This document shows, piece by piece, positions 1-10,653 of a DNA stretch of 64,000 bases. The stretch's first letter is position 1. The number at the start of each line of letters is the position of its first letter. Source of the stretch: Rhyzopertha dominica (taxonomy: Eukaryota; Arthropoda; Insecta; Coleoptera; Bostrichidae). The notes under the pieces were generated by a model that did not search any database, had not been told where the DNA came from, and saw only the letters and a program-made list of their open reading frames with translations. Location: assembly GCA_025024175.1 (NCBI GenBank), contig QCXZ01000064.1, positions 44,971,325 to 45,035,324 of the forward strand, in the 5' to 3' direction. The position numbers and the translations under genes were made by a program.

Positions 1-1956
1 AGGAGAAAGACAGGGTCAGTAGGGATTTTTGCACTACCTAGTGGAGACACCGCTCTTAAACATTCTGGTAACACTGAGTGTATTGTTCGTTCCACATGTA
101 AAAGTGACAAGAACGTCATCAAGTTCTAACGTCTTAAGATCGGCAAGTACGGCTGCCTCCGCATGCATCGTGTAACCAGTGGCATATCGAAAATAATTAC
201 TTGCGGGGAAAGTATTGATTCAGAAATTACAGATAGATAAATACACTTTTGCCCGGAAAGAAAAAACAAAACACGAAGCACTGCATGTGTTTTTGGTCTA
301 TCAGCCTGATCGCATCGAACACATAATAACAATGAAAAAATCCGTTTCTGAAATACGTACGCGCCACTGGTCTGCGCAGTGAGGTCAGTAATGACGTGTC
401 TGTCACCTTCTCATTTGGAATAAATTATAACATGGCAACCAAAAACTGATTTTTCACCTTATTATAATATATAAAAATTAATATAAATAATACACAGCTA
501 TTTATTGTTGAACAAAAATTCGACATAATTACAATTCATAACTAATTGAAGTTCTTGATACAAACATTAATAATAATTATGTAGGTTCTGTTCAGGGTCG
601 TTAATACATATGAGTTAAAACGTATTAATCTAATTTTCTAGTCCATTATCAGCCGACAGATTCTAAATCATTATATTCCCATTGTTAAAGATGCAAACTT
701 GAAGAATCCACGGGTACTAATTATTTCTTGGAAAACCAAGAAAGCCTGCATAAATCAAGCGAACGCACAAAGTGCTAAATTGCTACGTTCACGCCAAATG
801 TAGGCACTTTAAACTGTATAATTCGTGCTGTACACAATTGTAACATACAATCGATAAAAGGCTCGTTTTTGTGTCACCCGTGCTTTGTCTGCCGCTGAAC
901 ACCATTACTTAACGCTTGTAGTTTTCATTGAACGAATGTTGATGTTTCATGAGTACCTATCTCACATAATTCGGTGGCCGCCTAGCCAATCAAGCGAACA
1001 GGCAGCGTTGTTATTATCATTATACGAGTAATCCGGCTAAACATCAGCTGGACATGTCGATGACGTCGTTGAACGGTTGTACGGTTCCGGGGTGTTCTCT
1101 TTTGTGCCAGTAAACCTTATTATCATATGTACACCCCAGTTATCGTCTATGTCCATGTTTGCTTTGACAATCGGGGGAATAGTATAAGTGAAACAAGTTT
1201 TATCAGATGTAAAAAATCTGCATGTTTACTCAGACTATCGCAAACGCGGCGTCGTAATAGATTACCGAACAGAAAAGTAGTTATTGTATTTCATTGCAAT
1301 GTAAACACAAGCTGTTGTTAGAATCTCTTATTATAAACCAGCTAAAAGCTTTAAACACAACTACAAGCGGTTTACTTAAATATGTTAAATTCTACTGTCT
1401 CTTTTATTTTGATAGCGATAAATTGAATTTTTTCAGTAATATTGAATTAAATAGCTGGTGCCATTTCAAAGATTTATTATTATGCTTACAATACGAATCT
1501 ATCTAATACGGTGCATCAACGTAGACAAATATAAATACACAATCAACTGGTAACTCTTAACCCGAGAATCTCTTAATAGTCTTCGGGTCGCATAACTGTG
1601 CCAATGAAATCATAATTGTGATCGGAATTTCTTATACTCCAAAATACCAGGGTCGTCTATTAAGTTGTTCATACAAAATGTTTACCCGCGTAAAAATGAG
1701 TAGCAAATTTTTTTTTACTGTTAGGTAATTATTTGTATGAATTATATTTTAGGGCACGCAGTCCCAAAAAAAAGTATTGCAGAGTTTAGCCTTAACCCGA
1801 GCTGGACAATTTCCTGTTCTCGTTCAAGGCCAGGAATATTTTATGAAATTAAATAAAATTGCAAAGTAGTTTTGATCATGTTGTCAATTGTCAAAATGTT
1901 GCACTCCAGCAGAAAAGCCATATGAAATGATTGTTAAATTTATTTATTGTTCTTTT
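1..1956. other. Intergenic DNA, no gene recognised
   Basis: AT-rich sequence with only short open frames (under 71 codons) that show no recognisable motif. A slightly GC-richer patch lies at about 960-1120, but I found no splice site or start codon there that would make it a convincing promoter or exon. Confidence 0.5.
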
Positions 1957-2429
1957 TACTTCCACATCCAACGGATGGGAAGTATTGTATCGCGAAAAAA
2001 ATTTTCAAAAATTTCGCTTTAAAATGGTCGAAAACGCAAAAAACAAAATTTGAAAAAAAAATTCTTGTCTGTGTGTCTGTGGTTTTGTTTGTATACACGA
2101 TAACTTTCGAAAGACTTAATATATGAACTTGAAATTTGGCAAACGTATAAATCTCAACTACCCAGAGCGACCTATTGTTTATAGGTTAAGTAGGATATTG
2201 GGAAGGGGGCGAAATTGGGGGGTAACTACTCTTTTTGCAAATTATTACTTTTTCATATTTTTTTCGTTTTAGTATGTGATTAGTAGTATAACTGTGAGTA
2301 TTATTCGCTCTTATAAATTTTCGGTGCAGCAAACTGTTTAGAAGATATTAGCAAAAAAGCGTCACTTAAAGAAAACGGTTTTTCCTAAATATCCCCAAAT
2401 ATATTTAATATATTCAAAAAAATGAAAAT

Positions 2430-2437
2430 GCCATCAG
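2430..2437. repeat. hAT target-site duplication, left copy
   Basis: The word GCCATCAG directly precedes the hAT terminus CAGAGCTG and is repeated exactly after the right terminus at 10283-10290. Confidence 0.92.
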
Positions 2438-2449
2438 CAGAGCTGGGCA

Positions 2450-2690
2450 GTAGTTAACTACAAAAGTAATTAAATTACTAATTTAACTACTTTCATGAAA
2501 AAAGTAGTTGTAGTTAACTACTTTCAGAAAAAAGTAACTGTAGTTAGTAGTTTGCAATATAGCTGAGTAATTCAATTACTAGTAGTTTATAAAAGTAGTT
2601 TAACTGCCAGTAATTAAACTACCCCAAAAAAAATTATTTAATTACTTTTTTGGTAATTAAACTACTAATATTGCAAGTTGAGTTAAGCCC
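2450..2690. repeat. Left subterminal repeat array of the hAT element
   Basis: Short words such as AGTAGTTAACTAC, AAAGTAGTT and TAATTAAACTAC recur in both orientations throughout this stretch. A matching array lies inside the right end at about 10110-10270. In hAT elements such subterminal motifs serve as transposase-binding sites; that role is inferred here. Confidence 0.65.
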
Positions 2691-3235
2691 AATTTAGCAT
2701 GTAGAATTTGTATTGAGGTGTTCTTAATTACATTAAACAAGTAGCTACTACATTTGTTTGTTGCAGTTTTAAAAATCACGAAAAGTAAATGTTTTATTAG
2801 ACTATGAATGTGTGACTGCAAAGAGATCAATTTTCTTGTAGTAATAAAAATCCGGCTTTTATTCATTGTCATTGAGTGTCATAGTGTCAATACATTTAAT
2901 TTTTTGATATCTTATATGTATATGTACATACAACGCCTTCTCAACATCCTGGCCGTCAGGCAGACCTGACAACATTGCAACCAGCTGATGCATTGGGTCG
3001 TGACTCGAATGCCTTGTTTACCGTTTACGGCAACACGCTACCCAAGCGGAACGCTTTTTGCTACACGTGTGTGGTTTACCTTGTGTATACGTGTACCAGG
3101 TGTATTCTGTGATCCGATTGGTTATCTGGCGGTTACCTGGCAACTGTGTGTGCTCGGGAAAGACGATTTGCGGCATATTTAAAGGATATTATTCGTGGAA
3201 AAGGTCGGCAGGTACGTACCTAAATTTAAGTAGGT

Positions 3236-4192
3236 ATGCCTAAAAGCTGTTGTGTGCCGGGATGCCAGGCAAATTATTATAAGGGTGAATACGTACCCGT
3301 TTTTACTTTTCCAAGCGATAAAACGAGACAAGAACTTTGGAGAAAGAAAATTCCTCGCGATGATTTAATTGTTACAAAAAATACGGTCGTTTGCATGAAA
3401 CATTTTTCTGCAGAATTTTTAATAAAAGAAACGCGTGTGACTCGCCCAGATGGTTCTGAATTAATTGTTCCGCGAAAAAAAATTGGCTTGGCAGACGGTG
3501 CTTATCCGTCAATTTTTCCTGGTTTACCAAAATATTTAACAACAGCTCCAGCCCCACAACGTGTCGATCCACACTTTAGAAAAAGAAAATACTTCCAGCG
3601 GGAAAATAACAAATACGATGAATGGCTTCATAATGATATGATTAACGACTTTAACGAAATTTTAGCAAATTTATCGAAAGTTAACCACAAGGAGTGGATC
3701 GTACATAGCGCTGATAACAGTTTATATTTTTTGAAAATTGACTTTAATAACAATCCAACCATTTGCAAGACGGTAACTATAGATAATAATTTGAGAATTC
3801 AGATATTTTGCAAAGAAACACAGCTTAATCTACAAAATTTTGAGTGGTTATTGGGTGTCGAGCATAAATGTGACACATTTTCTAAATTAGAAAATCTGCT
3901 AAATTGTGTAAACAATATGAAGGATGCTGAAATTAGTATTGACGAGAGACTTGCAGCAATTCAGACACAATTGAAAGATTGCATGAGCCTTAGTGATAAT
4001 GAAAGGGTAAATGCTACTCTAAACTTTATTAATGAACAGTTGATACTGTGTTCGTCCAAACAGGTGAGATATTCGCCCGAATACTTACAACTATCCTGTT
4101 CCATTTTTTTCTCATTTCCTTCAGCATACAGATTTTTGAGGGAACTGAATATATTTATTTTACCACACCCCACGTATTTAAAAACAGTATGA
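3236..4192 (+). CDS. THAP-domain protein of the P-like element
   Basis: A 318-aa reading frame starting MPKSCCVPGC. Residues 1-95 form a THAP (C2CH) zinc-binding domain: Cys5/6 and Cys10, then Trp35, then Cys53-x2-His56-Phe57, closed by a GAYPSIFP segment equivalent to the AVPTIF box. THAP domains bind DNA and form the N-terminus of P-element transposases. The rest (100-276) is lysine/asparagine-rich and not recognised. A good donor lies at 4064 (CAG|GTGAGA) and pyrimidine-rich acceptors at 4124 and 4131, so the true protein may be spliced and the last about 42 residues read here (4064-4192) may be intronic. An open frame at 4212-4463 could be a downstream exon, but I could not join it in phase with that donor. 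The catalytic domain of a full P transposase (usually 750-900 aa) is missing. Confidence 0.75.
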   Translation: MPKSCCVPGCQANYYKGEYVPVFTFPSDKTRQELWRKKIPRDDLIVTKNTVVCMKHFSAEFLIKETRVTRPDGSELIVPRKKIGLADGAYPSIFPGLPKYLTTAPAPQRVDPHFRKRKYFQRENNKYDEWLHNDMINDFNEILANLSKVNHKEWIVHSADNSLYFLKIDFNNNPTICKTVTIDNNLRIQIFCKETQLNLQNFEWLLGVEHKCDTFSKLENLLNCVNNMKDAEISIDERLAAIQTQLKDCMSLSDNERVNATLNFINEQLILCSSKQVRYSPEYLQLSCSIFFSFPSAYRFLRELNIFILPHPTYLKTV

Positions 4193-4211
4193 GTGTGAGA
4201 GACTGTTTTTA

Positions 4212-4463
4212 GACTGTTCGAATCAGAAAAGTGCACTTAAAGGATTGCTGCTAGAAAAACTGGACGTTGAAAATCAAGAATCGTGTACAGATTGTGAAAG
4301 GTCATTCATTGAAATAAGTAATTACTGCATAAATATATGGGTTAACATACTTTTAAAAAATTATACTGCTGTTAAAACAAACTTAATTCAGGAAAGCAAT
4401 GCAAAAGATAATTCTCGTGAAATTGAAACTAAACATAGAAAGTTAAATATTTTCAAGCAATAG
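4212..4463 (+). CDS. Possible downstream exon of the THAP gene
   Basis: An open frame of about 83 codons starts just after a T-rich AG (4211-4212) and reads DCSNQKSALKGLL before a Lys/Asn-rich tail and a stop at 4463. It lies inside the P-like element, 20 bp after the upstream frame ends. Position and composition suggest it belongs to the same gene, but no in-phase splice junction was confirmed. Function is not recognised. Confidence 0.3.
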   Translation, partial: DCSNQKSALKGLLLEKLDVENQESCTDCERSFIEISNYCINIWVNILLKNYTAVKTNLIQESNAKDNSREIETKHRKLNIFKQ

Positions 4464-5097
4464 AGTCGTGGCTAGCAATCCTTTTGTTGCAACCTTGCAT
4501 AAATTGTGTCAAATTAAATGTGTTGTGGTGTACAACAAAGATGTTTGGTTAATCTAGTGCCACATTTACTCGACATTCATGTACTTAATCATGAACCTAA
4601 TTACTCATATTCGTGTGGACTAGGCCTACCGGGGAAACCACCTAAAAAAAAACGCACCTTGTACTCAACCTCAGGGGTGGTGTGGAATGGAGTAATAAAA
4701 TAGTTTGAAATTCTGTGGTAAATGTCACGATTTGGATAACGTTCGCGCTAAGCGCCCGGCTATTGCCCGACCCAATGGGTGACGTCACAAATTCTGCCTG
4801 ACGGCCAGGATATTAAGAAGGCGCTGGTACATAACATCAGAGCTGCTAATATTGCAACATTGCAAGCTGAAACAAGCAAGACAGTGCCTGACTGAGCCTG
4901 CAGAATTATATGTGGGCATTGGGCATTGTTCTCAGTTGGATTAGTGGTGTGCAGTGTACAGGTTGTTACAGTAAAAAATTGCAGATACCGTTCTCATTTA
5001 CAAATACAAGTAGGTATTATTTTTATGTGTTATACATTATTTTTTATAGTTACGTAATTTTTTTTTGTGTAAACGTTTATTTATGTTTCATAAGGCT

Positions 5098-8000
5098 ATG
5101 GATGTTTCTGCTGAAGAGGAGCAAAGAGCTACATTCTCTTGCAGTGATGAAGATCCGGAATTTGTTCCTGTTCTTGATAAAAAAAGAAAAACTGTGAATA
5201 CATTTAGAAGTTTTTTTAAAACAAAAAAGCCGAAGTCCCAATCGCAATCCTGCAGCAACAAATCCGATTTTTCGGAAAGCAACACCACAATTTGTGAATC
5301 TGTCACTGTCACGGATACTGCATCAGATTCAGATGCTGCGTAAGTAAATTATTGTTTCCTAACTCCATGTACTGCATTGCACAACCGCAGATACTAAATT
5401 AAGTAAATACAATAAATGCAATTTGGGATTAAGAACACCCTATCTAGATATCATTGTCTGTTGTGTCGCGTTACGTGCACATACTTAATTAAGATTATTA
5501 CCAAATATGCGCAGTTTTATTTTATTTAATTTTTATTGTTTAATTTTAATAAAAATTTAAATACGCAATGATAAGAGTTCTGCATATAGCACATTTTTCC
5601 ACTTTAACAATAAATAACCAGGATGGCTATAAATAAATTATATAACAATAATAGAATAGAATCTAAAAGTAATTTGCATTTTGATAAGTATGAATTACTA
5701 GTTTTTTGTTTTTATTGTTTTTATTATTATCATTATTATTATTATGGTTTATTGTTTATAGTAACAATCCAAATATACCAGTTTACAATAAACTTTATAA
5801 AAAATGCAAAGATTTGTGCCCCTGTATTATATATATTTTTTTATTTCTTCATTCACTGATCCCTCTTTGTATTAATCTTTGTGTACGCAAAAAATGCCAT
5901 AAATTCCGCTTTTTTGTTCTAGAATAATGTACTATCAGTATTATAGCATATAAAGTGCTGTATAGTTTCTGGAAAATTAAACAATAAAAAAAATTGTGAA
6001 AATTACTTTTACGTATATATAAGTTAATTACTATTTACTATGCATACTAATTATTGACCGCAATAGGGTTATTACATACAGGATGTCCAGTTTATAACGA
6101 CGACTGAGACTATATCTCTGTTAATATTAGTTGTACAAGAAAAAAGTTTTTACAATAATTGTCAAATTTGATAACCTACATAATGGCGTAGAGACGTTTG
6201 AAATCCATGGCCAACTTTAAAGTTATTAACAAAAACTGACATTTGGTGCTAACTTCTAGATGGCATATCTTTCTCATTTGAAAATATATGAAAAAAATGT
6301 TAAAACAATAATTGTTTACAAAAAACAACTCTACTGTATGGCCCCATCTAACAACTACCTAGATAGCTACCTAGCTACTTGAAAATAGCGCCATTAAACA
6401 GAACGTGTTTTATGCTTTTCAACGATATATCACAGATTACACTTGCTCCTTAGAAATCATTTATTTGCAAAAATACTTTTAAATAAGCAGTTTTTTGTCA
6501 TTTGTTTTTATTCTTTCCTGAAATCAGGATGGCCATACACAAACAAGGAAAACGAATTAAATAAAACCATCAAAAAGTGCGATGATTATATTTCTATCTT
6601 GGCAAATTATTAAGAATTCGTTGAAATAATAACTGCTAAGAAAAAGTAAAAAAAAATGAGAAAACCATAATAATAATAAAAAACAAAAAATACGTTTAGT
6701 TTTAGTTTTTTTTTTGCCACTAAAAGTTATGATTAATCTTGATTGATTGCGAACGAAAAAGCGTAATTTGCGTAATATAGCATCAAATCAGAGCAACAAA
6801 ATAAATCTGTTAGAATCCACAATATTTAACCTGCAGTATTATTACTTTATTTGCAAATTTTGAATATTTACAACTATGAGTATTGGATTTCTCATTTTGG
6901 ATGAAAAACAGCTATGCATTTTATTACAAGAAATTTATGTAAAAAGTTATTCTTCCGTATAAATAAATAAATAAAACAAACTAGTTGAAAGAGACGTTTG
7001 CAAACAAAAAAAATATTATTAAGGAATAAGTGTAGCGTGTAACATATCGTTGAAAAGTAAAAAACTGTACTCTATTTAATGCCGCTATTTTCAAGTAGCC
7101 ATCTTGCTATTTTTCACAACCTAAAGAATAAATCTCAAAATACCTACTCGTAATTTATGTAAAAAGTTAGATGGGGCTATATTGTTATATTTTGCAAACA
7201 ATTTTTGTCTTATATTTTTTTTCATACCTCTTCAAATAATACTGACATGCTATCTAGAAGTTTCCACCAAATTAATGTCAGTTTTTTTTTTAATATTTAA
7301 TAACTTTAAAGTAGGCCATGGATTTCAAACTTATTTACGCTATTTTTTGGGACATACATTTGAAACAATTTTTCTAAACATTTTTTTCTTGTAAAACTAA
7401 TTTTAACAAAGAAGAATGAGTCGCCCTGATAAAATGGACACCCATTAAAAAGCAGACACACAAAATGTGGCACTAAAGAAGGGCAAATCTGTCATTCCGG
7501 TTCCGGCAATAATATTTCTATTTAATGTAGTCCCAAATCAAATTGTCTACATATTTTTGGATTCAGGTATTCATTATATCTACAAATAGCAAGTTAGATT
7601 TCATTATTTTTTTTTTGTGAAACAGGTGTCTGTTGCTATAAAATATAAAGCAATATTATTTATACCACATTTTAACAAACAAATAACTAATATTTGTGTG
7701 TATATTGGAATAAAGCAACTGAATTCAAAAGACCGTATAATTTGTAGTAGGTAATGCTTTAGAATTTTTTTACGTTCTCATCTGTAGGTAGGAGTATTAC
7801 TTGTTTAGGTTTTGCTGCACTTTGTTATGCATCTAATTTCTTTGTTTCTGTGAATCTACATTATTTATTTGTCTTTATTTTAGATCTACTTCTACAGAAT
7901 CCAGGTCCACAACATCTGATCGGGCATCTGTCGATGCTAGTAGCAGTAATACAACTTTAACAAATAATCAAAGTGATATGGTTAAGATTACGTCTTCTGC

Positions 8001-9972
8001 ATTATTTGACGGACGCTTTTTTTCTGTAATTAAAGTACATAACAACCATATTCTAGAAGCAAGGTGCAAACTATGTATACCTAGAGAAATTCACATAAAA
8101 GGAGTGTTGACTTCAACATCAAATTTTTTGAAACATTTAAAAACCAAACACATGGAAGGCTTCTTAGCGTACCAAAATTATAAAATACAAGTGAAAAATG
8201 AAAAGAAAGCTATTACAAATAATGATGTAAAACAAAAAACATTGAATGAAATTGTCTGTGCTTCAAAACACGTTTCAAAAACACAAATTCAACAAAAATT
8301 TGACAATAAATTAATCCGATTTATCTGTGACTGCATGGTACCAACCTCCATTGTCGAAGAAAAGAGTTTTAGAGATCTGTTTACAGATACATCCGTTACC
8401 ATAATGAGTAGAAGGGCATTAGTTAGAAAAATACAAGCTGAATATGACAACAATATTCATATAGTAAAGACAAAAATTGGAGACGCAAAATATGTTTGTA
8501 CCACCGCTGACATTTGGTCTGCAAAAAGAAGAAGCTTTTTTGGAGTTACAATACATTGGGTGGACGATAATTTTAAAAGGTTTTCTTTTGCATTAGCGTG
8601 TCGCAGATTTGCAGGTGTACATTCTTTTGATAGAATCGCTGATTTATTAGAAAGCATTCATCTTTCTTATAATCTGGACAATAAAAAAATAGTAGGCAGT
8701 GTTACTGATAATGGAAGCAATTTTGCTAAAGCTTTTAAGGAGTTTGGGTTAAAATTTGTAACAAGCATTGTAGATGAGGGCCAATCATCTGATTCTGATG
8801 ACGAATTGCAAGAGTTAAGTTTTGAAACGTTAAATTCCGAAGGAGATCATGAAAAATACCTACCTTTGCCAAAGCATTACCGATGTGCCTCTCATACACT
8901 GAATTTGTTGGCAACAAGTGATGCCAATAGTGTTATAAACTCAAATGCATCATTGCGCACCAAACATGAAAAGGTTTTGAAAAAGTGTTCAATTTTGTGG
9001 AATAAAGCCTCAAAACCAAAGAGCGCAGAGATAATAAAAGCTGTGTTAGGGCACACACTAAGTTACCCTTGTGTAACAAGGTGGAACTCTTTTTATAAGT
9101 CTATTTCTCAAATATTGGAAGAAAAACAGAAAACTGCTGAACTAGCTTTAAAACTGGGATTAAAAGATAATGAAATTATGAAGGATACCGATATCCAATA
9201 TTTGGAAGAGTACTGCACTATATTGAAACCAGTAGCAGAAGCATTAAATTTTTTACAAGGCCAAAATTATACATTTTACGGCTACTTGCTGCCTACAATT
9301 TTATCATTAAAGGTTAAACTTGACAGAATTAAAAGTGAAATCAATATCAATAATATGAAAATTGTTTTAAATAAGATCATAGAATCTCTATTAAAAAGAT
9401 TTGCACACCTTTTTAAAATCACCGAGCAACCGAACTCGAAAGATTCAATTATAGCGGCAGTTACGATTCCAAGTGTGAAGCTACGATGGTTAAAGATTTT
9501 CCAAGAAACTGATCCAACAATAGACTTCAGCAAAATGACAAAACTGATTGTCGAAGAATGTGTGAATTTGTTTTCCAGCAACAGTCTAACTGAAAGTAAG
9601 GCCAGCCATCTCGAACAAGAACAGAGTGATGTACCTGAGTTTGACTTCTTTGATTTTAAAGAAGATGATGCAGATGTACCTAAGAACCTGGACACTCACA
9701 GAAGTAGTCAAATGACTATACAAAACAAACTAGAATTAGAACTGTTGCAATACTTAGAAGACAAACGCACCAATATTCAAATGCTAAACGATTATAAAAT
9801 GATAAAAGACATATTTATTAGATATAATACATGCTTACCGTCGTCGGCTGCAGTTGAAAGGCTTTTTTCGTTTGCTACCTATATAAATTCTCCAAGACGT
9901 AATGCGCTATCCGATGCACTATTTGAACAGTTAGTGATTATCAAAGCGAATGGCGACTTATGTGAAACTTAA
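5098..9972 (+). CDS. hAT transposase with BED finger, two exons, 776 aa
   Basis: Exon 1 is 5098-5339 and exon 2 is 7884-9972, joined by a GT-AG intron (5340-7883; donor GC|GTAAGT, acceptor TTTTAG|A). The join is exactly in frame across a split Ala codon and gives 776 aa with no stop. Exon 1 encodes an acidic/serine-rich leader with a basic KKRK-type stretch. Exon 2 carries a BED-type zinc finger (Cys142-x2-Cys145, His165-x4-His170) and the RNase H-like fold of hAT enzymes. First Asp is 290 in TADIW and second Asp is 356 in TDNGSN. A CASH motif (Cys415, His418), a TRW motif and the C-terminal hATC dimerisation block PSSAAVERLFS (Glu739) follow. Length and domain order match autonomous hAT transposases. 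The enzyme would bind the 12-bp TIRs and subterminal repeats and carry out cut-and-paste transposition in the nucleus. The intron hosts a fold-back insertion. Confidence 0.92.
5344..6078. other. Intron sequence of the hAT transposase gene
   Basis: AT-rich first part of the intron, with low-complexity TTATTATT runs at about 5720-5750. No further gene seen. Confidence 0.6.
6079..7446. mobile_element. Long fold-back element inside the hAT intron
   Basis: The outer 400-440 bp are inverted copies of each other, diverged by substitutions and small indels. Example pairs are GAAATCCATGG at about 6200 with its complement at about 7316, and CTACTTGAAAATAGCG at about 6384 with its complement at about 7085-7100. 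The left tip is CAGGATGTCC; the right tip, read inward, is GGGTGTCC. The loop (about 6481-7000) is AT-rich without a gene. No clean target duplication could be read. The tip resembles that of the fold-back at 37526-38479, suggesting one family. Confidence 0.75.
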
Positions 9973-10109
9973 TACTTTTTTTTTACTTTAATAACGTAAA
10001 AAATATTTTCTTTGTGACTAAATATGTATTTTTGTTTCGTGTTTTATATGTAAAAATATATCTATCACTATTAAAAGCAACTTTTGTTTGTTTTTCGTCA
10101 AATCTCCTT

Positions 10110-10270
10110 AAAGTAGTTGTAAAAGTAATTAGTAGTTTCAACTGATAACTACTTGTAGTTAGTAGTTTAAACTACTTTTTGGCAAAAGTAGTTTGAATAC
10201 ACGGTAGTTAAATTATTTGGCATCAAGAGTAACTGTAGTTTGTAGTTAATTACTTTTTGAGAGTAGTTTG
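10110..10270. repeat. Right subterminal repeat array of the hAT element
   Basis: Repeated AAAGTAGTT, AGTAGTTTAAACTAC and TTAATTACTTTTT words mirror the array at the left end (2450-2690). Confidence 0.65.
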
Positions 10271-10282
10271 CCCAGCTCTGGC

Positions 10283-10290
10283 CATCAGAT
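10283..10290. repeat. hAT target-site duplication, right copy
   Basis: Exact repeat of the 8-bp GCCATCAG found at 2430-2437, immediately after the right hAT terminus. Confidence 0.92.
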
Positions 10291-10653
10291 AGGAAATAAA
10301 ATTTCTCACAAAAAGTGTCTTAGAAAATTTATTCAAAATTTTGACATTTTCGAAATATTTGCATAATACCTATATTGGTCCCTGCTCGTACGATTTTTTT
10401 TTAAATTATGGTATTATATAGAAAATCAAATTTCTGATCAGAAAGCACTCTTGTAATTTTTTTGTTAAGTTAATAATTTTCGAGTTATTTGAAAAAAAAC
10501 CGATTTTAAAATTTATATATTTTTGCTAATATCACGAGGACTTTGTCTTAGAAAAAATATGTTGAGAGACAAAATGCTTAAAATCTGATTACTAATCGTA
10601 CAGTATAAAAAATAAAAATGTAAATGTCATTTTGACAACTGGATGTGGAAGTA

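Larger units (their letters stand above)
2931..4826 (+). mobile_element. P-like THAP DNA element nested in the hAT element
   Basis: The ends form an imperfect inverted repeat of about 31 bp beginning CARCGCCTTCT and ending in the block GGCCGTCAGGCAG (2931-2961; reverse complement 4796-4826, three mismatches). The 7-bp word GTACATA flanks both sides (2924-2930 and 4827-4833), consistent with a target duplication of 7-8 bp as in the P superfamily. Inside is a THAP-domain gene (3236 onward). At 1.9 kb, with no recognisable RNase H-like catalytic core, it is probably an internally deleted, non-autonomous copy. It sits between the left hAT terminus and the hAT transposase start, so it inserted after the hAT element. 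Confidence 0.82.
2438..10282 (+). mobile_element. Structurally complete hAT DNA transposon
   Basis: The ends are 12-bp perfect terminal inverted repeats, CAGAGCTGGGCA, at 2438-2449 and in reverse complement at 10271-10282. This is a typical hAT terminus. Directly outside is a perfect 8-bp target duplication, GCCATCAG (2430-2437 and 10283-10290), the size expected for hAT. The element spans 7,845 bp, unusually long, because it contains a nested P-like THAP element (2931-4826) and a fold-back (6079-7446) in the transposase intron. Both subterminal regions (2450-2690 and 10110-10270) are packed with short TAGTTAACTAC- and TAATTAC-type words in both orientations, plausible transposase-binding arrays. 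The transposase frame is uninterrupted, so the copy may be young; whether it is active cannot be judged from sequence. Confidence 0.93.
1957..10653. mobile_element. Outer short-TIR element split by the hAT insertion
   Basis: A 14-bp inverted repeat, TACTTCCACATCCA, occurs at 1957-1970 and as its reverse complement at 10640-10653. Without the hAT insertion between them the element would be about 0.84 kb, so it looks like a non-autonomous (MITE-like) unit. The left part (about 1971-2430) is a mix of A/T runs and a moderately GC segment; the right part (10291-10640) is AT-rich and has no open frame. No clear target duplication was found at the outer ends, so the superfamily is undetermined. Confidence 0.5.

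Noticed and set aside
126..332. 68-codon minus frame at the left edge
   Set aside because: No motif, no splice or promoter context, and composition like flanking non-coding DNA.
4200..4230. GTTCGAATC word as part of a tRNA gene
   Set aside because: No acceptor stem, D arm or anticodon arm can be formed around it.
9282..9695. 137-codon minus frame
   Set aside because: Antisense shadow of the hAT transposase.
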